From Nemania diffusa (Eukaryota; Ascomycota; Sordariomycetes; Xylariales; Xylariaceae), in the NCBI GenBank assembly GCA_038501195.1, contig JBBPUQ010000004.1:3286001-3350000 (forward strand): a stretch of DNA of 64,000 bases, given 5' to 3'. A model generated the notes under the pieces. The model ran no database searches. It was given only the letters and a program-made list of their open reading frames with translations, and was not told the origin of the DNA. How positions within the stretch are numbered: the stretch's first letter is position 1; every line of letters begins with the position of its first letter. The translations under genes were made by a program, and so were the position numbers. Shown here piece after piece: positions 1 through 11,961 of the stretch.

Positions 1-2026
1 TGTACGCTGTAAGCTTTATAAGAGCTAGGTACACTAACCTATCTAGGCTGTGGCGGTGCATCTACCTCCCCTTCTGTATACTTAGATAATATTAAAAAAC
101 CCTCAGCTCAATAAACATATGCACCAATGTCGAAGCTGAAGCCGAAGCCTACCGTCTAATTTTCCTTTACCAGCACACCATAGTCCTAATAAGACTGCCC
201 TCGCATATCAATCAACTGGGTCCTCGTCCAATGTGAATACCAAACGCGAACAACGCCGAGCCAGGGGCTCGCTGTCTATTGACGAGACTCTGGCTGCGCA
301 TCCAGAGACACCCGATTTCTAATGATTAGCAAACCAAGGGGCGGATTCAAAACTACGCACCACCCACTCGTCCTACCTACCGCTCGTGTTCCATGGCGGG
401 AATACACCAACAGTGATTGTTTGGTCCAGTGACGCGAACTCTCTTCTCCTCGCAACCTCAACACGAGAAGCGTCGGAACAGGTAGCATGCCGGTCAGATC
501 ACGCGCATTCGCCATGGCACGATCAAGTGAGGAGTAAAATGCGGCTCCACGTTCACACCTACCTACTCAGGACCTCGACAATGCGCCCTCCATGTATGCA
601 ACCCTGCCCCCGTCGTCAAGTTCTCCTCCTCCTCCGCCGCCGGGTTTCCCGCGCCTTCCGCGTCCTGTCATGCCATGTTCATTCTAATCCTCATCTAATG
701 TATGAAATCTATTACTAATAGGGTCCCTATACTCCGTTTACTTTTATATTTTCTATGTGGAGCTCTTACCCCTAGGGCGTTTACCAAAACATTAACACAT
801 GGTGGTTTTTTTTCCGTTGGACATCCACCAACTAACCCTTCTCCCTCCTTTCTCAACACCCAATAGGGTCAAGTATCAAGTTGGTAGAGCTAACCAGTGC
901 CATTCCATGACACAATTAACTCTGACATTCTCATAACTCACTAGGCGATTACTATTAGACTTGATCAGAATTGCCAATGAATACCGCTGCCCTAGATCAC
1001 AGTTGTTGTGTGTTGTCTAATCGCGAACAATCTCGCTAGTAGGCATTCGATTTATCTCGAAACAGGTCTCTGTTACTACAGTTGCCCATATAATTACTCT
1101 AGGCGGATCAGGTATACTTGCGCGTAGAGGACGACCTAACTCTGTATCGGTGAAAACATTTTGGTGAAAATGCACTACTGGTCAAGGCTAGTCTTAGCCT
1201 ATATGAACTCTAAAATCTCTTCAAAACTTGTCGCTATAAGAACCAAAGTGCAACAACAACTAAAATTAGCTTTCTAGATGTCGAATCTCGCCTTGACAAT
1301 TATTAAAGTCGCTTTGTTGACATAGTCTTCTCCGCAACCTTAGCTCCAGCTTGAAGTTATACAAGGATCAACGCTCTACTTCTAGGCATTTGTAAATACA
1401 GCATTGGCTTGTCTAGTCAGACCTTCTCCATGCTAATCCTACTCTGACCACTCGGTCGAACCACTACTCCAAGGTTTAGCGTTTACCTAGATGAGAGCAC
1501 ATTGCCTTCACTCTCTTGAAAAGTATACTGTCGTGCCCGGGATACAATTATCATCTCGTTAACTTTGTTTGTTAAACCTCGAAGTCTAGTAAGGTTCACA
1601 GTATACTACATACTGCCTTATTCCTCCGCATATTAAGCTTAATCTAGGAAATGTAGAGCTTAACTACACTGGACTGGGTTCTGATTCGTGGAGAATCTCT
1701 GAGTATGTTCACGAAAGTCAACTTAGTAGTCTGTAAGATCTCCAAAAGGTCCTCAACTAGGTGAGTAGCCATTTATAGGCTTTAATATTGACAGTAATTA
1801 TCATACTTTGCCTAATAATATATTGTTTTTCTTACTAGATGCGTTCACCTTTTTGCACTCAAACCCTCGAATTGTGAGTTTCGCCGTTTAAAAGGGGTCA
1901 AGCTTGAAACCTTCGTTTTGTTGAGACATCCTGGGCGCACATAACTATGAGCTAAAATCGAACATCTATGCCAGCTGTGCTACATCTAGCCTCTAAGCAG
2001 TACAATTAAACCGCTGTCAGCACCTC
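1..2026. other. AT-rich gene-free left edge
   Basis: No reading frame here joins into a recognisable protein on either strand. There is a short GC-rich, pyrimidine-rich patch near 565-680. The stretch 720-2020 is AT-rich with dense stop codons in all frames. It could be a mutated transposon relic or long intergenic DNA, but I recognise no transposon domain in it. Confidence 0.5.
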
Positions 2027-3092
2027 TCACAACCACTTCTCTCCCTTACCAAGATGCGAGATGAAGTCACCACCATAGCCAGTCTCCAAGCTTGCCTTGT
2101 TAACTTGCAAAAGGATTTTCTCGACAGATACCGCAGGCGTTACGGGCCCCTTGTATCGTGGCGAATATTGCATGAACGCTGTCCCCATCGCCATTACAGC
2201 CTTCATTTGCTCCTCAGTTGCTATTAGGGGGGCCTAGGTTAGTAAAGTGCGGTGCTGAAATCTTGAAACTTTATATAGTTGATTCTTACCATCATCGTAC
2301 ACCCCTGTATCTACAGTCCCCGGGCAGATATTCAAGAAGAGCACGCCGTGGTCGGCGTACTGCGCGTGGAACTTGGCCGTTGTGGCATTCATGGCCGCCT
2401 TACTGATCGTGTACGGCGCTGAGAGATCCAGTTTAAATTGCCTCGACAGCTCTAGATCGGCCAGGCCCGAAGATAGGGTGATTATCTTCTTCGCGCGACC
2501 TTTGAGGATGAGTGGAATGTATACGTTGAAGAGATGAACGTTCCCAATCACGTTGACTTTGAAGCACTCCAACAAGTCATCCTCAAGTTTCTTGGGATCC
2601 CGTTCGCCTCTACGTAATTGTCAAGCTTTAGACAATGCTGCTTTTAGGGTAATAGGGAAGTCTCACAAGGTCCCGATGGGGTCATATTGTGACCACTTGG
2701 AGATGTAGCCCGCGTTGGCGATGATATGATCAAGTGATCCATTCACGATGGGAGTCACCACATCCAAGGATTTCTAGGACCCCGTTAGCATATTCTCAAT
2801 TTCAGTCCCGCGCACCACCGTCGTTAACTTACTTTAAGCGAGTCATAGTCAATCAAGTCTGCCTGAACAATGTGGATGTTGGGGCGATTCAGCTCCTCAA
2901 GCACCTTCTTGTCCGTCCCGGCCTTATCACGAACCAAGCCCACGACTACGTTCTCAAGGTTCTCAGAAAGCTGGCGTAGGAACTCGAACTGATGAGAATA
3001 ATTAGTTTTATCGTCTTCATGAAAGATTATGGTAGGACCTTTTCACATACCCCAAGGCCGCGGGAAGCACCAGTAACCAAGTATGAAGACAT
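2027..3092 (-). CDS. Short-chain dehydrogenase/reductase (SDR)
   Basis: Predicted NAD(P)(H)-dependent oxidoreductase of the classical SDR type, 272 residues, cytosolic (no signal peptide seen). Five exons: 3051-3092, 2833-2988, 2667-2773, 2290-2609 and 2027-2220. The protein opens with MSSYLVTGASRGLG, the Rossmann cofactor loop. IIANAG follows at the position of the NAG motif, then an LSSG strand carrying the catalytic Ser and YTISK with the catalytic Tyr and Lys. After these comes PGTVDTG, typical of the SDR loop behind the active site. The last acceptor was placed at 2221 because the nearby alternative runs into a stop. The substrate cannot be inferred. The gene shares an upstream region of about 0.75 kb with the divergent Zn2Cys6 regulator, so co-regulation is possible. 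Confidence 0.85.
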
Positions 3093-3849
3093 CTTGAATC
3101 CGGCGCGGCGGTTTGAAGATAGACTCAAGAAGGATGATTTAAAATGACTAGGGTAGCTGAAGCTGCTGTTCTGATACTATACTGCAAGAGATATATTTTC
3201 GGATTTCATCGCGTGATACTTATACTCAAAAGACAGGCGTGTAGTAGGGCGCGCTGGATTACCCATTTCCGTTGTCAAGAACAGGGAGGTCTATACCGCA
3301 CTTGAAGCATCATTGACTCTTTGCCTCCAAGAAAAAGTCATTATTAATCCCATCTTCGCTACAGCTTCCCTCGCGAACACCACTCTCTCTCTAGGATGTA
3401 GATAGGTAAAGCTGAGAAGTTACTCTTATGCAGTATTTACATTGCATCGCCCGTATACGATTGGCCCAACCTTAGTACCTATTCCATGCATACGCATGGA
3501 GATCCACTCGTAGGGAACGCCAAGGAGCTATTGTATGAGTGCACCGTGACTTAGAAGTCGAATAGTGGGGCCGAGATTTATTTGTATAGCTCGCGGAAAC
3601 TTGCTAGCGGTGGGGTCGTTTACCTATTCCGAGTCTCGGGTTGTAGGGGTTGGCTGACGAGCTGCCGTTGTAACGATGATGTTGTCTTATGGGCGATCGA
3701 CGAGGTGTATAAAAACCCGCCCAGGCAACTTTCCGCGACGATGTTCGTTCGTCTTCGGACTGCTGTATCCGCAGAAACCTTTCGGACGGACGAATGCATT
3801 AGCCAATATCTCCCCCTCGTCGTGAAAAGTTGACTCTCTCCAGAGTCAC
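3093..3849. promoter_or_regulatory. Divergent intergenic region, SDR / Zn2Cys6 factor
   Basis: 757 bases between the starts of the leftward dehydrogenase and the rightward zinc-cluster regulator. It must hold both promoters. I see no convincing coding frame; a TATA-like run (gtataaaaa) lies near 3709-3717, about 135 bases before the regulator start. Binding sites were not assigned. Confidence 0.4.
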
Positions 3850-5702
3850 ATGGGCGAAATGGTCTCCGCTAGAAACAACAAAGCAAATAGGGGCTGTTGG
3901 ACTTGCAAAGGTTACTTAGAACTATACTAAGAGCCGCTTCGTTATACTATTTCGCTGACAAACCCGTTTAGACCGTCGAGTCCGGTGTGATCTCGGCCTA
4001 CCGAATTGTGCAAACTGCGCTCGTGTGCAGCAGGTATGTCAGGGGTACGGTGTGCGTCTCTCCTGGCCGAAAGACGGGGATACCAAACGCTCTATAGTCA
4101 GCCAAGTATCAGCACCTCTGGAGAGCAGCTATGAGGGTACGGACATCGAGCTGGTACATACCTCTTACTTTGATATCGAAATGTACCACTACTTGGTCGA
4201 GCTCCGCTCCAACGGCAAGTCCCTCATACGCGCGCTCCTGATGGAAGCGCTGACATGAATAGGGGTCGATGACGAAGCCGTTATTCACCCACCAAACTTG
4301 ATATTACCGCCTCCACTGCCCTCAAAGCCGGTTCAGCTGAATGCAGAAGAGCTGGAATTACTTCGCTACTGTGGGTACAGATGGATGCCTAGACATAGCT
4401 ATTGCCCTTGACACGATGGCTTACCGAGGAAAATCCAGTCCAGTCCGTCGCCTTCTCGAGCCTGGCGACATTCAGCGCGGACCTGCCCGGTCTCCGTGAC
4501 ACGCTCGTGTGCATGGCGCTGACGAGCCCCACGATCCCATCCCGAGCTGTCCTCCACGCGATCCTCGCCCTCTCCTCGCTGCACCGCGATGGCCTGCAGC
4601 TGCAGACCGCGCAGCACAAGACCGCGGCAGTCGGCGCGCTCGGGGCGTCCGCGAAGAACGGCATCTCCACGACCACGGAGGCGGCCCAGCACGTCGCCGC
4701 CAACATGCTGCTCTGCTCGCTGGAGGCAAGTCGCCTCGCGCTCGTTTAACACAGAAGCTATCAAAGACCAACTAACTAACCCCATTCCTCAGATCCACAT
4801 GGGCACCGACTCCCACGGGCACTGGCCGTGGTACCTCATGGGCGCCAGGGACATCATCACGGCGGCGGGCCTCGAGACCCAGATCTTCCGAAGCGAGATC
4901 GGCGAGCTGGTGCTGTGGGCGTACTACCACGACGTCATGGCGCGGTTCACCCTCCTCCACTGGCGACGAGGGTCGACCCCGAAGTTCTTCGCGAAGGAGC
5001 TCGGTGTCGAGGGGGGGTGGCAGCGAGACCTCTGCGCATCCGCGTCGAAGGTAGGGGTTTTTCCTCTTCGTCAAATTTAGCACGTAGCCAATGGATGAGT
5101 CTCTCACCGTCCCTGTTTAGCTTCAAATTACAGTCGACCCGTTGCCTACGATATTGAGGTTTCTTGGAGACATATTCGACGCCCTGTGCGAGGCTGCGAA
5201 GCCAGCGGCGGCGGCGTCCATTGGTCCATCTCTACAGGAGGAGATACACGCCTCCGAACGTGCCATCAGGAACGTCCCGGCTCCCGGCGCCGCGAACGAG
5301 GCAGCGGGACGGATGGCGGCGTTGACGGAGCTCTACCGGACATCCGCGCTCGTGTACGTCGGCCGGATCTGCGAGAACAGATTCGGCGAAGCGCGGGACC
5401 TGGGGCCGCTGCTGGCAAAGGGGTTCGCGCAGATCGAGCAAGCGGACGTGTGTGAGCGGCTCTTCCCCCTATTCATACTGGGGTGCGAGGCGGACACGGA
5501 CGAGCGGAGAATGGCCGTTCTCAATCTACTGCGGAGGACGGAGGGGAGCACGCATGTGCGGGCGCTGGACTGTTTGCGGCGTGGGCTGGACTCTGTCTGG
5601 GTACAGCATGATCTGCACGCTGATCAAGATGTCATGCTCGATTACATGAACAAGCTCAATGCGGTCATTAGCTCGAGTCCCACGCCTCCGGTCTTCGTAT
5701 AG
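3850..5702 (+). CDS. Zn2Cys6 fungal transcription factor
   Basis: Fungal-specific nuclear regulator, 512 residues predicted. Six exons: 3850-3910, 3972-4214, 4263-4370, 4439-4725, 4793-5050 and 5121-5702. The N-terminus carries a complete binuclear zinc cluster, CWTCKDRRVRC followed by three more Cys (spacing C-x2-C-x6-C-x6-C-x2-C-x6-C), split by the first intron after the second Cys. The rest matches the fungal transcription factor domain family Fungal_trans_2: LHAILALSSLHR, EAAQHVAANMLL, a WYLMGARDII segment and a C-terminal WVQHDLHAD motif. Introns 2 (4215-4262) and 4 (4726-4792) use GCAAGT donors, so a TGA at 4256-4258 that looks like a nonsense codon lies inside intron 2, next to a CTGAC branch point. 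Targets are unknown; the neighbouring dehydrogenase and A-T-R reductase are candidates. Confidence 0.85.
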
Positions 5703-5907
5703 TCGGCTGATTAGTCTAGATCGATGTATGTGAGTGATATGAAACTGAGAAATTCGTGGTGGAGTGATTATATAACCACGCTTGTGATAGGCTGTACTTC
5801 ATCTATACAACTAGTTCTATATAGTATTTAAGATGTGACTATATCTACTGTTGGTCTATAATGGGTATATATGTCTAAGTAGAGATGCAGATGATGCTTG
5901 CCCTATT

Positions 5908-6585
5908 CTAAACATCTAACCCGGGACAGTTCTCAGATGTGACGTCCGTGATCTTGTCGTAGTCGTACGGCTGGGTCCAGATCAAGTCGTACGAGTCATC
6001 AGGGTAGTTATCAATATCCTTTGCGCCCAATTCCTCGGCGATGTTGTTTAGTTCCTTGTGTTCCCAACTGTGCAATCATGGTTAGTTTTATTAGTCAACC
6101 CCTCTCTTGTGAAAATGAGTGGTCAATACGTACCAGATCAAGATATTGCCCTCGCCATCGTAGTCATCGACGGCGTCCTGCACGCACTTCTCGTCGTCCC
6201 GATCACACGATGTGTCGACGGTAAGTCCCAGGTCGTCAGCCAAAGGCTTCACCGTCAAGTACGGCCTCTCTCGCTTTCCGTCTACCATTCAGCAACAACT
6301 TGAGTTAGCTTACGTGGATGATAATCTCGACCCCTGAGGGTGGTTCAAATATGGTAGAAACTCACTGTCTTTCGGGGTCTGTGCGAGGATATACCCGATG
6401 TTGTAGGCGGACGCGGCCCCGAACACGGTGCGCAGACACTGCGCGCGCTGCTCGCCCTCGGCGCTCAGGCCTACCCCGTCGTCCGCCGGCTTCTCGCCGT
6501 GCCGGATGAGGTAGACGGTTGGTTTCGCGGCGGCCACCACGGTAGCCGAGAGCGCGGCGAGGAGAACGGCGCCGGAGAGCTGCAT
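5908..6585 (-). CDS. Secreted histidine phosphatase (phosphoglycerate mutase-like)
   Basis: Predicted secreted phosphatase of the histidine phosphatase superfamily, 175 residues, exons 6366-6585, 6134-6281 and 5908-6067. Residues 1-20 form a signal peptide (MQLSGAVLLAALSATVVAAA). The catalytic RHGEK motif follows at about residues 28-32; its His takes the phosphate. A LSAEGEQRAQCL helix follows, as in the family. The second catalytic His is probably in CWEHK, created at the junction of exons 2 and 3. The protein is shorter than typical acid phosphatases of the superfamily but fits small fungal members. Substrate unknown. A TATA-like run on the minus strand lies near 6740, about 155 bases upstream of the start. 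Confidence 0.8.
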
Positions 6586-7203
6586 TCTTTGCCCGTGTTA
6601 CTGGTGAGGTGAGATCACAGTTTTGAATAACAAAGTTCGTCGCGCTGGCGTTTGATCTAGGGTCCACGCTCTTTCTTCCTTTCTTGAATCCAAGTCGCGT
6701 TGGCGATTTCACGTAAAACTGAGAGGTTCGCTTGTGGCATTATATATACGAGTGATGGATTTAGTTGCCTAAACATGGAGAAGACGCATGTGCTCTAAGT
6801 TTAGTAGAGTTCATCTGGTGGTTTGCACACGTGTGATTAAAAGGGGCGTGATTGGCTTTGGTGCTGACGCCGTCGCCGTGACTGGTGCTGTAACCTTCCT
6901 ACTTGGGTACCTATGACGGTACTTGATACGCCTCGGGTCCGCGGGTAGCGAGTGCCGGCGCGCGGGACACAGCTAGACTAGCCTGGGGTTCCTAGTTTAG
7001 GTACATAGTAAGGCCGCGTTAAGCCTTACCTTAGCTAACCGTCGTCTTCGTGGAAATCGATTGATTGTATTACACTACTGTAAATCAGTAATACCGGCGT
7101 CTTCGTGAGGTGAGAAATTATAAACTTCTAAGCCAGTAACTTGAAGTATATTAAATTATCAATACACACATAAGCGAGAGCAGCATGCGCCCCGCTGCGC
7201 CCG
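6586..7203. other. Intergenic, phosphatase 5' side / A-T-R reductase 3' side
   Basis: 618 bases holding the phosphatase promoter and the 3' end of the adenylate-forming reductase. No coding frame seen. It contains several short ggtac/gtacct motifs of the dispersed type described in the findings. Confidence 0.4.
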
Positions 7204-10200
7204 TCAGAAGTTCCATTGCCGAAGCCACCGGACCATCAACTCAGCTGAAATCATCGGGGCTTCCGCCATCGCCTGACTTCTCTCATTCGTTCGTTGCAAA
7301 TCCAACACGACAGGCGCAGCATCAACTGCCAAGCCGCGGTAGGATTCGATGAGCTTTAGACCGGGATTGGCTGAGATTTCCGCCTTGTCCACAGCGCTGT
7401 TCTCTAGCTTGTCCACCCATTCCTGCCAGCTTACTAGCTGCTTGATCCGGTTACCGTAGTATTGATGGACGATCGGCGCGAGATTATCCCAAGTCGTTGC
7501 TGAGGGATTGACTGCATGGAAGTAACCGTTGATCTCTTTTGCCTCAATCCTCCGCCCAGGGGCAGCTCCCACAACGTCTAATACGAGCCTAGCCACACGT
7601 TCAATTGGCATCCAATCGACGCGGTTATTCGATCCTAGTCCCTTCGGCAAAATACCCATATAGAGGCTGCTTGCTATAATGCTCGGGAACCATTCATGCT
7701 TATTCCACTCTCCGGAGCCGGCCTCGGGACCCGCAATCTGTCCGACGCGAATCGACGCCGCTGGGAAATCACCTACCGTAGCAGCATCGTCGAGGATCAA
7801 GCTACCTGCCATCTTGCTACGGCCATAGCCGCTACTGGGGAGACTCCAATCCTCCATTCGCTCTTCCGGAACGTGGCCCCGGCTCGGGTCCCAATGATGT
7901 ACAGCCCCGATGGACGAGATGAAAACAACGGCTACCCGATGATCAGCTTCTGCGGCGAAGTCGGCAAGGTGTCGCACTCCTCGTAGATGCGGCTCGAATG
8001 TTTCGGTTGAGATATTGAAGTTCACCGGCCAGGCATTATGAATAATGCGATGGGCCTCTTTCAAGAGGGACTTATACACCCCATCTAAGAGGCCAAGTCT
8101 GTCTTCCGATAGATCGACATGTAAGTACTCGATTTTTTGAGTATGCTTTAGATCCCGTGCCAACTCGCGATCTTCCATCTGCTGTGCTTGCTGTTTGGCG
8201 CCACCGTCGTCGGCTCGGTTAAGGCACACGATCCTCTTGATGGCCGGATTACGAACGAGTTGGTCTAACAAGTATGAGCCAAGCCCGCCCGTTGAACCTG
8301 TCAACAAGACAGTCTGATTATCATCTGGGGCTTCAGGACGCCCTGTTTTGCCCAATTTAAGGCTGCGTGTATATCTTTCATAAAGTGTCTTTGCCATTTT
8401 CATGTCCTCGACCTCTTCGCTGTTGCCGTTTTCGGCTCTATTTCCAGCCCCATTACTAGCGACAGTATGCAAGATGTACTGGGCAAGCCGCAGAGGCGTA
8501 GGGTTGCGGTAGATGCTCTGAGCACTCATCAGAGTCGGCTCAGCTCTGAGACTTGCTCGAAGCAATCTTGACGCATTCATTACTTGTAACGAATCGATAC
8601 CCGCTGTAAAGAAGTTGGTGTCCGGGCTCAACTCTGTTTTCCCCCCGAGCGGCTTAAACATTTTGGAAATAAAAGCCGTTAGGGATTCTTCAGAGATTAT
8701 ATCAAGCCCTGTCACTGCCAGCCTAGATCCGTTGTCAGCGTTCTCATAGAGATGATCAATTTCTTTGGCATATAGCTTGATTGTGCTTGCTCTCTGTATA
8801 ACGCCCTTTCCAGACCTGATGAAAGGCTTGGCAGGATTACTAATAGCAATTAGCTCTCTACTAATCTGTCCATGAGCCACAGTCTCGCTATTCGCTTTCT
8901 CGACGATAGGCCAGATACTCTCAATGAATCTTATTTTCTCCTCCTCGCCCTCGAGATGTTTCATGGGTTCGAGCAAGAGAGCAGCCTGGAACCTATTCGA
9001 CCCTACTACTAATACCCCCTGCACGCTAGGGTGATCCTGAACAATCTCCTCGATGGTGATAGGGTTCAATTTCTCGCCATTCGAAAAGACAATGATGTTG
9101 TCAACACGGCCATGGTAAATCCAGAAATCCGAGAGTGTAGAATGGCGCTTATAGAGGTCTCCTGTGCTGTACTCGTCGAGATCTGGAAAGGTATAAAAGA
9201 ACCCCTGCATGTTGAATTCCTTATCCTTACGAACCATGACAAGTTCATAACTATCGCCGTGAAATGGACGCCAATCAGCCCCAAATATTTCGGAGTTGAA
9301 CTTGAAGTACTCCCATAATTCAGGATCTCCATGGAAGTAGAGTGGGTGAGAACCAAACCTGTGCACATTTAGCTCCTGAATACATCGTTATGGCCATTTC
9401 AAATTTACTCTGTAGTATTTATCAAATTGAAGATAGGGACTGAGGAAATAACGGTCAGCTATTTGATGAGTATGTAGGAGTATCCAAACCAGTATGGAAG
9501 ACTGCCTGCTGGCTCTATGGGCCGCAATACAGACGAAGTGATACACAAATAGAAACGACTCGGGTTTTCGCCTACCATTGCGTTTTACCAGTCTATCTCC
9601 AGCCATTTTGGCTAGATTGCCTGTAACGGTAAGCAAGTCGTGCGATAGTATGGTAAGGAGCGTAACCTACCACCTCCAACGACAACCATGCCCAGTCTGC
9701 TCAGTTTCGACATATATTCTTCGCTATGACTAGCATCTTCGAGAATAGAGGGGGGAAGAAGTATGCCATCATAATTCACATTGTCTAGACATTCTATAAT
9801 TAAATCGGCTGTTAATGGCTTTTCACCAATCCCTAGGATTGTGGTGATATTCCTGTATATAGAACCGTAGAAGAAATTATACAGAGCAGCAGCATGAAAC
9901 AATGGCATCTGTTACATGATTAGCTTTGTCCTCTTTTTCTAGATGATTAAACATGCTATTAACCTACAGGAAGAAATTGTCGTTTGACTCTTCGGTGAAA
10001 CTCGTTCAACCAATAATTTGAACCTTGCCATTCGCCAAACTGCTGGTGCTCATCGGAAATGGCCATCATTCCCTAGCATCCGGCATTCTAGTTAGCCTCG
10101 ACCCTAGATAAAGGGAGTTGTATTAGAGTCAATCAGTGAGGTGGTACTTACCGTTCTAGCTACGATGGGTTTGGGAAGGCCAGTACTGCCGCTAGTATGC

Positions 10201-10802
10201 AAGACACAAAATGGGTCCATCTTTGCCTGTTCAAAGCTCTTCACGTAAGGAAAGGGAGGGACCTGTGTTGTCGGAAGCCACTGCTGGAGCTGGCTAACTT
10301 GGAGAGTCTTCATTTCTCTTTCCCGCAGCCAAGGCTTGACAACAGAGCTGAAAGATTCGGCAAACCAGAGTATACGGCAACCAGTCTTCTCGAAAAGGTT
10401 GATTTGAGCTTGGTCGGAGTTCCTGGGGGATATATACAGCGCCTAAACGTGGATTTAGCGGAGGGGTACTTTATTTCAAAGCCCGATAAGTCTAAGTACC
10501 TGATAACCAGCCTTTATGGTAGCGATTATAAAGATTAGGTATCGCGCGTCCTGAGGCCCGATATACGCGATTGTAGGAAACTGGCCTTCAGTAGCTCTCC
10601 CGTACCTGTAAACGATGTCATGTGCACATTGGTTGATGGCGTTGGCGTAGTCGCCGAAGCCAATGGATACCCATCCATCCTTAGGATCGCTCGAGCGTGG
10701 AACGAGTAATAACTCACGCTGCGGGTCCTCAGTTGCTATGTCGTCGATGATATGAGGTATTAGCCTTCGGCCAAACTCGGCACGAGCTGTTGAAACGACC
10801 AT
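7204..10802 (-). CDS. NRPS-like adenylate-forming reductase (A-T-R)
   Basis: Single-module carboxylate reductase of about 1046 residues. Exons: 10500-10802, 10152-10442, 9968-10072, 9671-9908, 9589-9620 and 7204-9375. The adenylation domain has the AMP-binding motif TSGSTGLPKP near residue 190, STGDLYKRH and the YHGRVDN motif. A carrier domain follows (FFTAGIDSLQV) whose Ser, near residue 585, would take phosphopantetheine. The C-terminal thioester reductase has a Rossmann loop LLTGSTGGLGSYLL near residue 685 and a YGRSK catalytic Tyr/Lys motif near 845. Such enzymes activate an acid as AMP ester, load it on the carrier and release it by NADPH reduction to an aldehyde or alcohol. There is no condensation domain and the length is typical, so it looks complete. 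The substrate cannot be read from sequence. The large last exon and small upstream exons are inferred from frame and splice signals. Confidence 0.9.
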
Positions 10803-11961
10803 GATGATAGAAGGAACGTAGCCAGAAGATGAGCTAGCTACGAAAGAGTAGCTTGGTACTTACTGACATGCCGACTAGGTAAGATATATACTCACCCATA
10901 AACTACAAGCTACGATATTGCTTTTTCCCATAGAATGGATCGGCAATAGATTGGCTTACCACTCCATCCCTAGGGCTGAAGACTTATAGGGTATGGCATG
11001 TTTCACGCAAACGCATACAGTGAAATGAGATTGTTGAGCAAACAAGGCCTGCCATCTTACGGCCGCATTCGAGCATCCACGCCTTGTCGGCACTGCGAGA
11101 TAGATAGAACCCGCATGCCGGCTAGGATATATTTCATCTTTGCCGACAGATGTTTATATTCGTTAGTCGATATTAACTGCTTTGCTAAAAACTCAGCTCT
11201 GTACTTTTGCTGTAGTACCTAGTGAATCGAACAACCGGCTCCCGTATGCTATTGGTTGGCAGTAGTGTGGTCGGTGTTACGTTTAAGCTGCTGCCAATCT
11301 CATACACGCAATATCTAGTTTCGCTGCCTGATAGCGCTAATACTAGTAGTCTGCACCGCTTGCTTTTTCTCATCGAATCAGTAGGGAGAAACACATGGAA
11401 CCGGTGCTAGACTGCGGATGTATAATTTTGCATGACGAGAGAGCCGCGGTATGGGTATCGAACTTTGAGGTGTGTAGTAAGGAGCGCTGAGCTGACGGTC
11501 ACCTCGTTATTGTGACATATAATCAATTGGTGGGATGTTCAGCTATGATAGTTAAATAATCGACAGATAAGTGCCTATGTCATATAATTAGCCTATTATT
11601 CCTATCGTCCTGTTGTTGTGCATTGAAGGGAGCAGATGTTTTAGACCAGGTGTTTAGGTACCTAGGCACATCCTTATAAGTGGATGCATATATCGGGGAA
11701 ATGAATAACTGCAAATATGGAAAGAGTGGGGCAGGCATGCGTGATTCGAAAGCTTGTGGCTAATGAATGCCTTCTCAGCCTCTACACGTGACCTAATGCG
11801 CACACAAACTCGCTTCTGGAGGAAAATCACCGGCCAGCCACAAAGCGAAGCAGAGAAGTGCCCAGCACAACTGGAAATATCGACCCCACGCAAAAGTCAT
11901 CCATCACCAACATCACCACCACCCGACACACATAGACGTCCGCGAACCCCCAGTCGTCAAA
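10803..11961. promoter_or_regulatory. Divergent intergenic region, A-T-R reductase / eL42
   Basis: 1159 bases between two divergent starts. No supported gene. The right half (about 11700-11961) precedes a ribosomal protein gene and is pyrimidine- and C-rich just before the start (the CACCAACATCACC region near 11906), as is common for highly expressed fungal genes. Confidence 0.4.

Noticed and set aside
4256..4258. TGA in frame in the Zn2Cys6 gene, first read as a nonsense mutation making a pseudogene
   Set aside because: It lies inside a 48-base GC-AG intron with a good branch point; splicing restores a continuous, family-like protein.
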